Below, in pieces: positions 19,095 to 28,915 of a DNA stretch of 64,000 nucleotides. A program made the position numbers and the translations under genes. Origin of the DNA: Aquimarina agarilytica ZC1 (lineage in GTDB: Bacteria; Bacteroidota; Bacteroidia; Flavobacteriales; Flavobacteriaceae); contig NZ_JH621257.1 in assembly GCF_000255455.1 (NCBI RefSeq), positions 54,116 through 118,115 of the forward strand. Direction: 5' to 3'. Below the pieces are notes generated by a model. The model ran no database searches. It was not told where the DNA came from and saw only the letters and a list, made by a program, of their open reading frames with translations. Within the stretch, counting starts at the first letter, position 1, and the number at the start of each line of letters is the position of its first letter.

Positions 19095-20353
19095 ATATCA
19101 ATCGCTTTTTTATTCCTTTTTACAATTCTAACATAAAGTATATAGTACACCAACTGATAGAGTAGATTTTCAACAATTTTAGTATAAAAAACGCCTATCA
19201 ACCCATATTTGGTTATAAAAAAATAACCTAAACAAATTGCTAAAACACTCCTTGGAATTAAAATCCAAAAATTAACATCCGTCCTTTTAATTGCGTTTAA
19301 AGCTATTTTGTATGGCTGAAAGAAAATATTTATTGCTTGTACCACAAAAGGGAAAACTATCAAAATTCCTAAATTATTGTATTTTTCACCAAATAACATG
19401 CTAATAATTGATTGACCAAAAAAGCAACCAATAATTATTAATAAAATAGACATAAGACTAAATAATAACGACCATTTTTTTACCGCTCGTGATAAATTGA
19501 TATAATTCTTATTGTTTTTCACAAAAAGCGGTAATAAGTATGAGCTAATTGCCGTTAGCAAAGGGTTAATAATATTTGCTACACTAAGCAATACCCCCAA
19601 AATTGCAATATTATCTTTAGTTGACAAATACAATAATAGCCAAGGGTATATTTCGGAACTAAAATGAAACAAAACATTTGCTCCTACCAGCCATTTACCT
19701 ACTTCCCAATTCTTCTTAAAGTCATTTTGTAGTGCCTTTATTTTTAAAGCTAATCTTTTCGAATTTAGAATAAAATAAACTGAGCTAACCAAAAAATAAA
19801 TTAGAGAAAATGAAATTAAAAAAAATTCAATTTTTTTAATTTTCAAAAAGAAGATAACAACAAGTACAGTAAGCAAACTTAATGAACATGTTAGTCCATA
19901 ATATAAATTTTGTTTGGTTTTCCTTTCACTCAACATAGTTTCTCTAACAAAATAAAATGTGGTATGAGAAACAATGTAAAATAGAAATAAAACTAATTTT
20001 AAAATATTGTAATCTTTTTTAAAGAATAAGAAAAACACAATAGGAAATAGCAATATTATAGCTATTGTAAAACACAACTTAAAAAGAACATTTGAATTAT
20101 AAAACGAATCTTGCTCTAGCTCCCCTACATCGTTTAAATTAATGGCATAAGGTCTTGAAATAAGTGCGCTCTGAAAACCCAAAACAAATAATGTGACTGA
20201 AAACAGCAATACTAAATCAGCATAATCTGTTTTATCAAAAACCCTTGCAAGCACAACACTTATTAACAAAGTAGTTATACTCATAAAAAATTGATCGGAT
20301 AAAACGCTAAATAATTTCGGAAACTCTTTACTCTTTTTTAAACTAAAATTCAT
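19088..20353 (-). CDS. Wzx-like oligosaccharide flippase
   Basis: A 421-residue integral membrane protein with about twelve transmembrane stretches and the MATE/MVF-like pattern of polysaccharide flippases (N-terminal SVLSDQFFMSITTLLISVVLARVFDK in outline). It would move undecaprenyl-linked repeat units across the inner membrane to the Wzy-like polymerase encoded just downstream, which overlaps it by 7 bp. No substrate can be deduced. Confidence 0.85.
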   Translation of the reverse strand: MNFSLKKSKEFPKLFSVLSDQFFMSITTLLISVVLARVFDKTDYADLVLLFSVTLFVLGFQSALISRPYAINLNDVGELEQDSFYNSNVLFKLCFTIAIILLFPIVFFLFFKKDYNILKLVLFLFYIVSHTTFYFVRETMLSERKTKQNLYYGLTCSLSLLTVLVVIFFLKIKKIEFFLISFSLIYFLVSSVYFILNSKRLALKIKALQNDFKKNWEVGKWLVGANVLFHFSSEIYPWLLLYLSTKDNIAILGVLLSVANIINPLLTAISSYLLPLFVKNNKNYINLSRAVKKWSLLFSLMSILLIIIGCFFGQSIISMLFGEKYNNLGILIVFPFVVQAINIFFQPYKIALNAIKRTDVNFWILIPRSVLAICLGYFFITKYGLIGVFYTKIVENLLYQLVYYILYVRIVKRNKKAIDIC

Positions 20354-20449
20354 TTAAAATATTAAATCAAATTCTTCAAAAAAAGTAAGCTACTTTTTAT
20401 TCAACCAATTCAATAATAGCATTCAAATTTGTTATTAAAAATTGATTTA

Positions 20450-21589
20450 TTATTTAAAAGATTTTCTAGCAAATACTCTATTAGAAAATGTAACTACCGC
20501 TTTTTTTGACTTGAGATTAAGCTTCAAAAATAGATAAACAATTAATAGCAGCGAAGAAAAAACAATAAACAACTGGATATTTATATTATAATCACCAATA
20601 AAATAAACCATTGATATCACAACCAAATTACTAATCGCTATAAATAAAGTTGCCTGAACATGAGAAAAACCTGCATCTAAAATTTTATGATGTACATGAT
20701 TCCTATCTGCCGACATCGGACTCATGCCACTTAAAATTCGTATTGCAAAAACACGAATCGTATCTATAATTGGAAAACAAAAAGTCGCAGTTACCAATGC
20801 TATTTTATTAGGCACAAAAATATTGTTTTGAGCAATTACATCCATTTTCAAAAAAATTAAGGCTTGAAACATCAATAACACCCCAATGAACATGGAACCA
20901 GAATCTCCCATAAACAGTTTTCGCTGTTTAGAAAAGTTAAACACCAAAAAACCAACCAAACAACCAACCAATATAAATGACACTAATGAAGCAAAGTAAA
21001 GTTGATTTGAAACAAAATAAACTCCAAAAAACAAACTTCCAATTATTGCTATACTTCCGGCCAACCCATCAATACCATCAATTAAATTATAAGCATTTAT
21101 AAAAAACACATACATGATAACCGTAAACAACACCGAAGGAATATAAGCCAAAGTATCTATCCCCAATACACCCAATATAGTGTCAATTCGCAAATCTGTC
21201 ATTAAGACTACTATAAACGCTACTGCGATTTGACCTATCAACTTTTTTAGTGGTGCCACTCCTATCAAATCATCTTTAACACCTATAAAAAACAAAATTG
21301 TTACTCCTGTTAATAAGGCTAAGAGGAGCTTCATTTCCATTTGAGAAAAATCAAATAATACCCCTGAGAACATTAAGCATAAAGAAAAGACGATAAAAAT
21401 CCCCACTCCACCTAAATTTGGAGTTTCTATAGAGTGTGAACTTCGATCACAAGGAGCTGCCATTAAGTTTTTTTCTCTTGTCAATCTTATTATGATAGGA
21501 AAAACTTTAACCGAAAGAAAAATAGCTGTAATTGATATTACAGCAATAAGCATGTTTTGATTTGTAAAAAAACTAACGAAGCCCTGCAT
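20450..21589 (-). CDS. WecA/TagO-type undecaprenyl-phosphate sugar-1-phosphate transferase
   Basis: This membrane enzyme (379 residues, about eleven hydrophobic segments) starts the repeat unit by moving a sugar phosphate, commonly GlcNAc-1-P, onto undecaprenyl phosphate. Diagnostic motifs are GVKDDLIGV, NLIDGIDGLAG, FMGDSGSMFIG and RNHVHHKILDAG, including the His-rich motif that separates WecA/TagO-type enzymes from MraY. It is the first gene of the cluster in transcription order, with 96 bp to the flippase gene. It might also serve other envelope polymers. Confidence 0.9.
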   Translation of the reverse strand: MQGFVSFFTNQNMLIAVISITAIFLSVKVFPIIIRLTREKNLMAAPCDRSSHSIETPNLGGVGIFIVFSLCLMFSGVLFDFSQMEMKLLLALLTGVTILFFIGVKDDLIGVAPLKKLIGQIAVAFIVVLMTDLRIDTILGVLGIDTLAYIPSVLFTVIMYVFFINAYNLIDGIDGLAGSIAIIGSLFFGVYFVSNQLYFASLVSFILVGCLVGFLVFNFSKQRKLFMGDSGSMFIGVLLMFQALIFLKMDVIAQNNIFVPNKIALVTATFCFPIIDTIRVFAIRILSGMSPMSADRNHVHHKILDAGFSHVQATLFIAISNLVVISMVYFIGDYNINIQLFIVFSSLLLIVYLFLKLNLKSKKAVVTFSNRVFARKSFK

Positions 21590-22074
21590 AAATTGATTTT
21601 TGAAAAATTATTGCTACCAGAAAATAATCTAAGCTTACCACTAAGTTAATACTTTAATAATCAGCTAACGTTAATCTTTCATTAACATTAGTTATTTTTT
21701 ATGAAAGAAAAAACCTACTAAGCATCTGATTGCCAGAAAACAACATGTACATTGTTTTTTTATTCTTTCAATAATAATGCATTCCTTAACACTGTAAATT
21801 ATTTAATACTAAGTAATAACAAAATCAAAGGATAATTGAAACTTACATCAATTTTGCAATAGAAATCAGACAAAAAACATAGTTTAACGACAAAAATCAA
21901 ATTGACTATGTGAATTTAATTATTAATCTACATTAATAAATTCAAAATATCTAATTAAAAAACAGTTATAATTTATACCAAAAACATTTAAACGACTTTA
22001 TTGTACTTAAACAGAAATTTTCAAAACACTTAACACCTAAACCCAAAACGATTTAAAGCTATTCATTATATTTT
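21590..22074. other. Upstream region of the polysaccharide cluster
   Basis: These 485 AT-rich bases lie between the cluster and the next gene on the same strand. No gene or RNA is seen. The only clear structure is an inverted repeat at 21665-21675 and 21681-21691 (11 bp arms, one mismatch, 5-base loop) followed on the plus side by a T-rich run; it could be an operator. The cluster promoter is presumably here, but no strict TAnnTTTG box was found on the minus strand. Confidence 0.45.
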
Positions 22075-23601
22075 TTAATACAAATTACTCTTTAATCTAC
22101 GTATCTCTTCATCAAAATTTAATGACTTAGAATAGGCCTTCCAAAAATTTGGATCATATTTTTTCCAATTTTTAGGTTGTTCTTTTTTATTTTCAATAAG
22201 GTTCTCAAATTTATTTTCGTCAACTTTAAGTGTTTCGTAGACTAAAACTTTATAATCTGTAACCACTGTTGAACCAAAATTGACGTCTGCTGCTAATTCA
22301 TTTTGTTTTCGCCGACCTTTTGTATTTTTATTTTTTTCTATAATTTTTAATGGACGATCAATTCCATACACTTTAGTTTGCGTATTTTCAATAAATTTTA
22401 TGCTATATTTTTGATGATTCCCTTTTTCAAAAATCATAGTTCCTTTATATCCTTGTTCTTTATAGCTAAACCCTAATAATTTTATACTCCGTAAAGGCTT
22501 TATATTTTGATAATCTACTCGAAGCACTGCAAAATCATCCATATTTATGTACACTATCCCTTTAAAATCTTCGCTCCCATTTGGGTCAAATTTTATTTGA
22601 TATGCCAAATCATCCCCAATTTCAATAAAATCCAACATTTTAAAATCATATCGGCTGGGTTTAAAAATAAAGTTCAGTTTAGAATCTTCATTATAGATCA
22701 GGTTTTCAAAAATTTTACCAATAGCTTTTCGGTTTAAGTTTAAAAAGAAATTCTCGTTCGCTTCATCATTTTTCCCCATTTCATTTCTCATATCAATCAA
22801 CTCTTCATTATCAATAAAACTTTGATCTGCATCAGCTTTAAAGCTAAAAAGACCCGATTTTATTTTAAAATAAGAGTCTTTTTTTACATTCTTATTTAAA
22901 ATATTTTCAAGGGTGGCATAAAATCCAGCCAGATAATCTTCGCCATAAATATCATATAACTTATTTGCCTTTTTTATATTTAGCTTATGCTTATTTAAAT
23001 CACTGTGAAAATCACCCAAAACCTCTGTATGAAACACCGAACGTTTAGGCACCTTTGACAGTTCGTTTTTCACAAATTTTTCATCAATTTCTTTGAATGA
23101 AGATTTTTTAAAATCTACCTGAAAATAATCTGTATGATTGTTATCTGATTGCCTAAAGAATAATTCATTTTTTGTAAAACCCTTAACATAATTTGAATCT
23201 AAATTATTCTTTACTTGTTCTAAAACTTCTTCAATACTCAATTTTTTATTAGATATAAAAACCGTATTTAAATCCTCTACTTTTGGTATTAAATATAAAA
23301 CAGAATCTATTTTTTGAGTAATTGCTAAAGTTAATTCCTCATAGCCTATGGATGATATTCGCAATGAATCCGTAGCCGTATATCCTCTATTAATTTCCAA
23401 TGTAAAACGTCCATTTTGATCGGCGGAAACTCCATATTGATTTGCTGCCAAAATAGTAGCACCATATACCGGTTGCTTTGTAGCTTTATCTAAAATCTTA
23501 GATGAAATGATCTGAGCTTCTGTCACCCAAAAACTCATAACAAAACACAAAAAAAGCGACACCCTTACATAAGTTCGCTTTCCTAAAAAATGCAATTTCA
23601 T
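22075..23601 (-). CDS. Secreted carboxypeptidase-like regulatory-domain protein of unknown function
   Basis: The 508-residue protein has a signal peptide (to about residue 29, ending EAQ), then a carboxypeptidase-regulatory-like domain (KQPVYGATILAANQYGVSAD, SIGYEELTL). The rest has alternating strands (GIVYINMDDFAVLRVDYQNI, GTMIFEKGNHQKYSIKF) and a charged C-terminus. It resembles Bacteroidota envelope proteins that carry this domain without a TonB barrel. It is monocistronic as far as can be seen. Function unknown; localisation in the periplasm or outer membrane is inferred. Confidence 0.65.
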   Translation of the reverse strand: MKLHFLGKRTYVRVSLFLCFVMSFWVTEAQIISSKILDKATKQPVYGATILAANQYGVSADQNGRFTLEINRGYTATDSLRISSIGYEELTLAITQKIDSVLYLIPKVEDLNTVFISNKKLSIEEVLEQVKNNLDSNYVKGFTKNELFFRQSDNNHTDYFQVDFKKSSFKEIDEKFVKNELSKVPKRSVFHTEVLGDFHSDLNKHKLNIKKANKLYDIYGEDYLAGFYATLENILNKNVKKDSYFKIKSGLFSFKADADQSFIDNEELIDMRNEMGKNDEANENFFLNLNRKAIGKIFENLIYNEDSKLNFIFKPSRYDFKMLDFIEIGDDLAYQIKFDPNGSEDFKGIVYINMDDFAVLRVDYQNIKPLRSIKLLGFSYKEQGYKGTMIFEKGNHQKYSIKFIENTQTKVYGIDRPLKIIEKNKNTKGRRKQNELAADVNFGSTVVTDYKVLVYETLKVDENKFENLIENKKEQPKNWKKYDPNFWKAYSKSLNFDEEIRRLKSNLY

Positions 23602-23788
23602 ATTAATAATTATATGTTACTTTGTGTTATACCTATTGGACACTCCAACCCATAAACACTATTCTCATTGAATACTATTGAGGTAAGTTACCACAAATTT
23701 CTCTATAATAACAAGGTTTCATTTATAGCTACATATACTAATACCATTCTCCTTATGAATTTATTGTATAAACCCTAGCTAAACAAAA

Positions 23789-23820
23789 AAAAGGCCTTCT
23801 ATTAATTCAGAAGGCCTTTT
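23789..23820 (-). terminator. Rho-independent terminator after tRNA-Pro
   Basis: A perfect 12-bp stem (23789-23800 with 23809-23820, arm aaaaggccttct) encloses an 8-base loop and ends in a U-run on the minus strand. It lies just past the 3' end of the tRNA. The A/T-flanked stem could also work in the other direction. Confidence 0.85.
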
Positions 23821-23831
23821 ATACATTAAAG

Positions 23832-23906
23832 TCGGGAAGACTGGATTCGAACCAGCGATCTCACGCCCCCCAGACGTGCACTTTAACCGGACTAAGCTAC
23901 ATCCCG
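23832..23906 (-). tRNA. tRNA-Pro (anticodon GGG)
   Basis: The minus strand folds as a 75-base tRNA: acceptor CGGGATG with CTTCCCG (one T-T mismatch), a D arm, anticodon stem CACGT/GCGTG with loop CTGGGGG giving anticodon GGG, a 5-base variable loop and a T arm with TTCGAAT. The discriminator is A and CCA is not encoded. It lies 20 bp after prfA on the same strand, so it may be processed from that transcript. Confidence 0.93.
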
Positions 23907-23926
23907 ATATTTAATAATTGTTTTAT

Positions 23927-25003
23927 TTAAAAAACATCATTCGATTCTTTCAACTTCTCTGTATTTTCGACAAGCATTAATTCATCAATAATTTTTTGGA
24001 TATCCCCATTAATAATATTTTGTAAATCATATAATGTCAATCCAATTCGGTGATCTGTTACACGACCTTGCGGGTAGTTATACGTTCTAATTTTTGCAGA
24101 ACGGTCACCACTTGATACCATACTTTTTCTTTTTTCAGAATCTGCTGCTTGTTTTTTAGCTAGCTCCAACTCATACAAACGCGAACGTAATACTTTTAAG
24201 GCTTTTTCTAAGTTTTTATGCGATGATTTTTGATCCTGACAACTAACAATCATCCCCGTAGGCTCATGATGTAATTTAATAGCTGAATACGTAGTATTTA
24301 CCGATTGTCCACCTGGCCCTGTCGATGTTGTACGCTCTATACGTACTTCGGTCATATCCAATTCTACATCAAACTCCTCCGCTTCGGGCAATACCATTAC
24401 GGTAGCAGCACTAGTGTGCACACGTCCTTGAGTTTCTGTCTGTGGTACACGTTGTACACGATGCACACCTGCCTCAAACTTCATGGTCCCGTATACATCT
24501 TCGCCATTTACTTCAAGAATAATTTCTTTAAAACCACCACTCGTTCCATGACTTGTATCCATAACACTCACCGACCAACCTTTACTTTCGCAATATTTAT
24601 TATACATTCGGTATAAATCACCTGCAAAAATACTAGCCTCGTCACCACCTGTTCCTGCTCTAATTTCTAGGACACAGTTTTTAGCATCTTCAGGATCCTT
24701 AGGCACTAACATGAAACGTATTTTTTCTTCCAAAGTTGGTAGCGCTTCTTTAGCTTCATCCAATTCCATTTTGGCCATTTCTACCATTTCGGCATCACTC
24801 CCATCGGCAATTATTTCTTCTGCCTCAGCTATATTATTGGTAAGAGTAATATAAGTTTCGCGCTCATCCATGATGGCTCTCAAATCCTTATACTCTTTAT
24901 TTATTTTTATATAACGCTTTTGATCCGAAATAATATCGGGCTGAATAATCAGGTCACTGATTTCATCAAAACGTTGTTTTACTATATTTAATTTATCGAT
25001 CAT
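23927..25003 (-). CDS. prfA: Peptide chain release factor 1
   Basis: RF1 reads stop codons UAA and UAG and triggers peptide release on the ribosome. The 358-residue length is normal. The catalytic GGQ is in TGPGGQSVN. The codon-recognition P-x-T tripeptide is PQT within [10 protein letters not shown], which marks RF1 rather than RF2. [12 protein letters not shown] and [11 protein letters not shown] are further RF1 motifs. tRNA-Pro and a terminator follow downstream on the same strand. Confidence 0.97.
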   Translation of the reverse strand: MIDKLNIVKQRFDEISDLIIQPDIISDQKRYIKINKEYKDLRAIMDERETYITLTNNIAEAEEIIADGSDAEMVEMAKMELDEAKEALPTLEEKIRFMLVPKDPEDAKNCVLEIRAGTGGDEASIFAGDLYRMYNKYCESKGWSVSVMDTSHGTSGGFKEIILEVNGEDVYGTMKFEAGVHRVQRVPQTETQGRVHTSAATVMVLPEAEEFDVELDMTEVRIERTTSTGPGGQSVNTTYSAIKLHHEPTGMIVSCQDQKSSHKNLEKALKVLRSRLYELELAKKQAADSEKRKSMVSSGDRSAKIRTYNYPQGRVTDHRIGLTLYDLQNIINGDIQKIIDELMLVENTEKLKESNDVF

Positions 25004-25031
25004 TATCCAGAAAATTGGAAAGCAAAGTTAA

Positions 25032-25718
25032 TTAAATTAAACCACTTTTTACTCCTTCATTAAACTCTTCTAAACCTTTACTTGCTCCTTGTTTTATTAC
25101 ACTTACGTGAGAAGGAATATTTGTAGCAGGATTGGGGTCAATATAATAAATCTTAGCCGAAGCAGGTGCGTACTGAAATAAACTTGCAGCTGGATATACT
25201 TGCAATGATGTTCCTATAATTAATACTACATCTGCTTCTGCAACAACACTTACTGCTTTATCCAGCATAGGCACAGCCTCACCGAACCATACGATATGTG
25301 GACGCAATGAATTCCCTTGTAGATCGGTATCTTTTTCTGTTAAATCGGCATCCCAGTCCACAATATAATTCTCATTTTTTAAACTACGTGCTTTACGTAA
25401 TTCGCCATGTAAATGAATAACATTCGTACTTCCTGCTCTTTCATGTAAATCATCCACATTTTGAGTAATTATAGAAATCTCAAAATCTTTTTCCAATGCT
25501 GCCAGTGCATAATGCCCTTTGTTCGGCTCAACTTCAAAAAGTTGCTTTCTACGTTGATTATAAAAATCATATACCAAATCGGGATTTTTTGCGAAACCCT
25601 CTGGACTCGCCACTTCCATTACATCGTGACCTTCCCACAAACCCCCAGCATCTCTAAAAGTATTGATCCCACTCTCGGCACTCATTCCTGCTCCTGTTAA
25701 TACGACCAAGTGTTTCAT
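25032..25718 (-). CDS. Sir2-family NAD-dependent protein deacylase without zinc cysteines
   Basis: The 228-residue protein removes acyl groups from lysines using NAD. It shows GAGMSAESGINTFRD, TQNVDDLHERAG, the catalytic His104 in HLHGEL, and GTSLQVYPAA. Tyr53 and Arg56 in FYNQRR match the Y-x-x-R pair that gives class III sirtuins (SIRT5, CobB) preference for succinyl or other acidic acyl groups. The protein contains no Cys at all, so the four-Cys zinc site of typical sirtuins is missing. The gene is 28 bp upstream of prfA on the same strand. Confidence 0.9.
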   Translation of the reverse strand: MKHLVVLTGAGMSAESGINTFRDAGGLWEGHDVMEVASPEGFAKNPDLVYDFYNQRRKQLFEVEPNKGHYALAALEKDFEISIITQNVDDLHERAGSTNVIHLHGELRKARSLKNENYIVDWDADLTEKDTDLQGNSLRPHIVWFGEAVPMLDKAVSVVAEADVVLIIGTSLQVYPAASLFQYAPASAKIYYIDPNPATNIPSHVSVIKQGASKGLEEFNEGVKSGLI

Positions 25719-26044
25719 AAATTGATTCGATATTATTTAAACTATGCTTATTGGACTAATTTATACTTTATTGTGACTCCTATTAAATTTTTTGCTGTTT
25801 TTTTTAGCAACAAAAAAGCCAATAAATAAGCTACTTAACACTATTTTTTTATCAATTTCTAATTGTTTTTCAAAATATGGGTAACAAACTATCTTTTTGA
25901 CACCTAAACCTAAAATTCAATTATTTTTATACCTTTTAAAACATTATCTTAGGTATACTCAAAAAATATAAATACATAAATCTGATATTCAGATAGCTTC
26001 TATTCCATATGTATCTTTTAACTATACTTGAAGTCAAAAAATAT
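25719..26044. other. Divergent intergenic region between the sirtuin and sensor kinase genes
   Basis: About 326 AT-rich bases between divergently transcribed genes. No gene, RNA or strong hairpin is seen. Both promoters must lie here, but no convincing TAnnTTTG box was found in either direction. Confidence 0.45.
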
Positions 26045-27805
26045 ATGAAACTCCCATTTTCTATCTTTTTCATCAGCCTCACTGTATTTATTTATTTAAC
26101 AAGCATACTACCTATAGCTGCGCGAACAAAACCAAGCTATCAAATACAAGACTCTCAAAGGGCTATTATTATTTTCAACCTAGCCCAGCAAGTAACATGG
26201 CTTAATGATATCGGCAAACAATTTAAAATAGTCATATTAGATAATGACGAACAGCTGACAAATAAAATAAAATTGCTTGCAAAAAAAAGAGATCTCAAAG
26301 GAAGAAAAACAAAAATTGTTAAATTTAAATCCATTGAGAATTTAGATAATATTCAACTCCTTTATATTAATAAAAAATCTAATTTCAATATTGATAAAAT
26401 TTTAAACCAAATAAGAGGTAAGCATATTTTATTGATCACTGAAAATTATGACTATCAATCATCAATGGTTAATATCACACTTTCAAATAATCAATTTCAA
26501 TATGAAATTAACACTGGGCTTTTAGAAAAAGAAAAATTCACTTACTTACCATCATTAAAAAAATATGCTATTAATTCTTCTGAAGTTTGGAGAGCTCTTT
26601 ATGAAACCAAAAAATCATTAAATGAAGCTGTTATTGAAAATAAACAGCAAAAGGAAATTATTAAAAATAAAATTAAAGAAATTGAATACGATAAAGAAAA
26701 AATAAATTTAAATAGAAGAGTTATTGAAAAATTATCTATTGAGAACTCTTTAAAAGATAAGAAATACGAGGAAAAAATAATTTTGGAAAAAAAGTTAGCA
26801 CAAACTATTAAAAAAAATGCTGAAGTAATTAATTCTCAAAAAGAAAAAATTAAAATTAGTGCTAATGAAATAGCGGTACAGCAGCGCTATTTAAACAACC
26901 AAAAAAAACAAGTTTCTGCTCAAAAAATAATACTCGATAGTCAAATAAAAAAAATAAATTATCAAAAGAATACCAATTTAATACTCTTAGCCTTATCAAC
27001 TTTACTCTTTTTTAGTCTTCTATTTATTTACAAAGGTTATGTTACCAAAAACAAACTAAATAAAAAGTTGGAAGAAAAAAATATTGCGATATACAAACAA
27101 TCAAAAATACTAGAAACTAAAAATAGTGAATTAGAACAATTTGCTTACATAGCGAGTCATGATTTACAAGAGCCTTTAAATACAATTACAAGTTTTATTA
27201 GCTTAATAAAAGAAGATCATGAAAAGCATTTTAACGAAATTGCAAAAGAAAGCATGGGCTACATTGTTGATGCTAGTAGCCGTATGAAAAAATTAATAAA
27301 CTCAATTCTAGATTACTCCAGGTTGGGAAGAGTTAAAAATTATACTATTGTAAATACACAAAAACTATTACTTGAAATAAAAGCTGATTTAAAAACAGTA
27401 ATTGACAAAAAAAATGCAGAGATAACACTCAATAATTTACCTAAAATTAAAGGCACCCATACCGAACTACGTTTACTTTTTCAAAATCTAATAAGTAACG
27501 GTATTAAATTTTGCAAGCCCGGTACAAAACCAAAAATATTTATTGATTGTGATTTAATTACTAATGATATGAATACAAAGGTTTGGAAATTTTCTGTAAA
27601 GGATAATGGGATTGGCATTGCTAAAAAACATGAAAAAAGAATATTTAATATTTTTCAACGCCTACACTCAAAAGACAACTATGAAGGAACTGGTATTGGT
27701 CTTGCGCATTGTAAAAAAATTGTAGAATCACATGGAGGAGATATTTGGATCAGTTCTGAAATAAACAAAGGAACCACCTTTTATTTCACCATCCCTTTTT
27801 CTTAA
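26045..27805 (+). CDS. YfiR-domain sensor histidine kinase
   Basis: A membrane histidine kinase of 586 residues. A signal-like N-terminus (MKLPFSIFFISL) leads to a periplasmic YfiR/DUF4154 domain (about 30-185; AIIIFNLAQQVTW, ILLITEN). A long charged coiled coil follows (about 186-305), then one membrane segment (311-330), a HisKA domain with His372 in ASHDLQEPLNT, and an HATPase domain (NLISNGIKFC, DNGIGI, GTGIGLAHCKKIVE). I start it at ATG 26045; an ATG 12 codons upstream (26009) is in frame but spoils the signal sequence. No receiver is attached. Two single-domain response regulators lie convergently just downstream and may be its partners. Confidence 0.88.
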   Translation: MKLPFSIFFISLTVFIYLTSILPIAARTKPSYQIQDSQRAIIIFNLAQQVTWLNDIGKQFKIVILDNDEQLTNKIKLLAKKRDLKGRKTKIVKFKSIENLDNIQLLYINKKSNFNIDKILNQIRGKHILLITENYDYQSSMVNITLSNNQFQYEINTGLLEKEKFTYLPSLKKYAINSSEVWRALYETKKSLNEAVIENKQQKEIIKNKIKEIEYDKEKINLNRRVIEKLSIENSLKDKKYEEKIILEKKLAQTIKKNAEVINSQKEKIKISANEIAVQQRYLNNQKKQVSAQKIILDSQIKKINYQKNTNLILLALSTLLFFSLLFIYKGYVTKNKLNKKLEEKNIAIYKQSKILETKNSELEQFAYIASHDLQEPLNTITSFISLIKEDHEKHFNEIAKESMGYIVDASSRMKKLINSILDYSRLGRVKNYTIVNTQKLLLEIKADLKTVIDKKNAEITLNNLPKIKGTHTELRLLFQNLISNGIKFCKPGTKPKIFIDCDLITNDMNTKVWKFSVKDNGIGIAKKHEKRIFNIFQRLHSKDNYEGTGIGLAHCKKIVESHGGDIWISSEINKGTTFYFTIPFS

Positions 27806-27835
27806 AATTATACTTATATAAGTACATAATTTAGA

Positions 27836-28252
27836 CTATAGATTTACACATAGCTTTTGTGACCCAGTGATAAAATTAGCTACTAAACTATTAATATCAT
27901 CTTTACTAAGCATTTTTCCGAAGTGTTGTTTTATTTCTGGGGTATTCTTTACAAAGTCTTTTTCTTTATCACTTAACCTCATCTCAGAATTTAAAACTAT
28001 ATTAACTTCATTTCTGTAATTCACATCAAACTTTTTAAATTCTTCTATAAATTCCCATCCATCCATCACTGGCATATTAAGATCCAATAATATAACAGCT
28101 GGCATAATTTCTGATTTTAAAAGTTTTAATGCTTTTTCTCCACTTTGAGCCGTTTCAATAACCACCTCTTCAAAAACTCTTTTAATACAAGTTTGATTAA
28201 AAAAGGTTGCTGCTTTACTGTCGTCTACTATTAAAAAATCTACTTTTTTCAT
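27836..28252 (-). CDS. Single-domain response regulator (CheY-like)
   Basis: This 138-residue protein is only a receiver domain: acidic pair D10-D11 (IVDDS), phosphoacceptor Asp57 (LLDLNMPVMDGWEF) and a C-terminal part with NSEM and a Lys-containing loop (GKML). No output domain is present, so it probably passes phosphate on or acts by protein contact. It sits 12 bp after a second receiver gene on the same strand and 30 bp from the convergent YfiR kinase. Partnership with that kinase is inference from position. Confidence 0.85.
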   Translation of the reverse strand: MKKVDFLIVDDSKAATFFNQTCIKRVFEEVVIETAQSGEKALKLLKSEIMPAVILLDLNMPVMDGWEFIEEFKKFDVNYRNEVNIVLNSEMRLSDKEKDFVKNTPEIKQHFGKMLSKDDINSLVANFITGSQKLCVNL

Positions 28253-28264
28253 ACTTCTTTTTAA

Positions 28265-28687
28265 TTATTCAACTTGACTTAAAGAAAAATACTCTTCCAA
28301 AATTCTATCTAACACACTTAATGATAGCGGCTTGTTCAAAAACCCACTCACTAAATCAGACTCTTTGGATTTTTTCAAATCATTTGGATTTTCAGAGGTC
28401 GTCAAAATAAACACTTTTATGTCTGAAGTTATTTTTTTGTCTAATTTTCCATACTCAATTAAAAACTCCCATCCATTCATGGCCGGCATATTAAGATCCA
28501 AAAAAATAATTTGTGGTTTTTTTGATAAATCATTTATGGATCCTTTTAAATATTCTAGTGCTGCATTCCCACTAGATACCATTTCTGTTTTATTAAAAAA
28601 TTTATGTTTTGCTATGACATAACTATTAAAAAAATTTATAGCCTTATCATCATCAACCAACAAAGAGCTGTTAATTATATTACCCAT
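28265..28687 (-). CDS. Single-domain response regulator (CheY-like)
   Basis: A 140-residue stand-alone receiver: VDDDKAINFF at the N-terminus, phosphoacceptor Asp64 in FLDLNMPAMNGWEF, the conserved Thr in ILTTSENP, and the switch Lys in FLNKPLS. It is the upstream member of a two-gene operon with another receiver. Receivers of this type with WEFL after the phosphorylation site are frequent in Flavobacteria next to hybrid or YfiR-type kinases. Target unknown. Confidence 0.87.
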   Translation of the reverse strand: MGNIINSSLLVDDDKAINFFNSYVIAKHKFFNKTEMVSSGNAALEYLKGSINDLSKKPQIIFLDLNMPAMNGWEFLIEYGKLDKKITSDIKVFILTTSENPNDLKKSKESDLVSGFLNKPLSLSVLDRILEEYFSLSQVE

Positions 28688-28880
28688 TTATACTTTATTA
28701 TACTTTAATACAATGTAACTAATCTTGTTGCTTCTATTAGCTTTAGTAAATTTTAAACACTATAAAATCAGATTAAAATTACAAAAAATAAGACAAATAG
28801 CACTATAAACCAAAATAACCTTAGGGAATTTCACATTTATATAAGATTTTTCAATCACTTAATTAGAAGTATAGACTTGT

Positions 28881-28901
28881 GATTTTAGCTATTGGTTTTT
28901 G
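28881..28901. repeat. Short period-7 repeat
   Basis: Three 7-mers in phase (gatttta, gctattg, gtttttg) resemble the repeat units near 3458. They lie just past the 3' end of the decayed M23 peptidase gene. On their own they are weak. Confidence 0.3.
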
Positions 28902-28915
28902 ATAACAACTTACTG

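Noticed and set aside
24305..24616. A 103-codon plus-strand frame opposite prfA.
   Set aside because: Composition is that of an antisense shadow of a conserved gene; no start context or family match.
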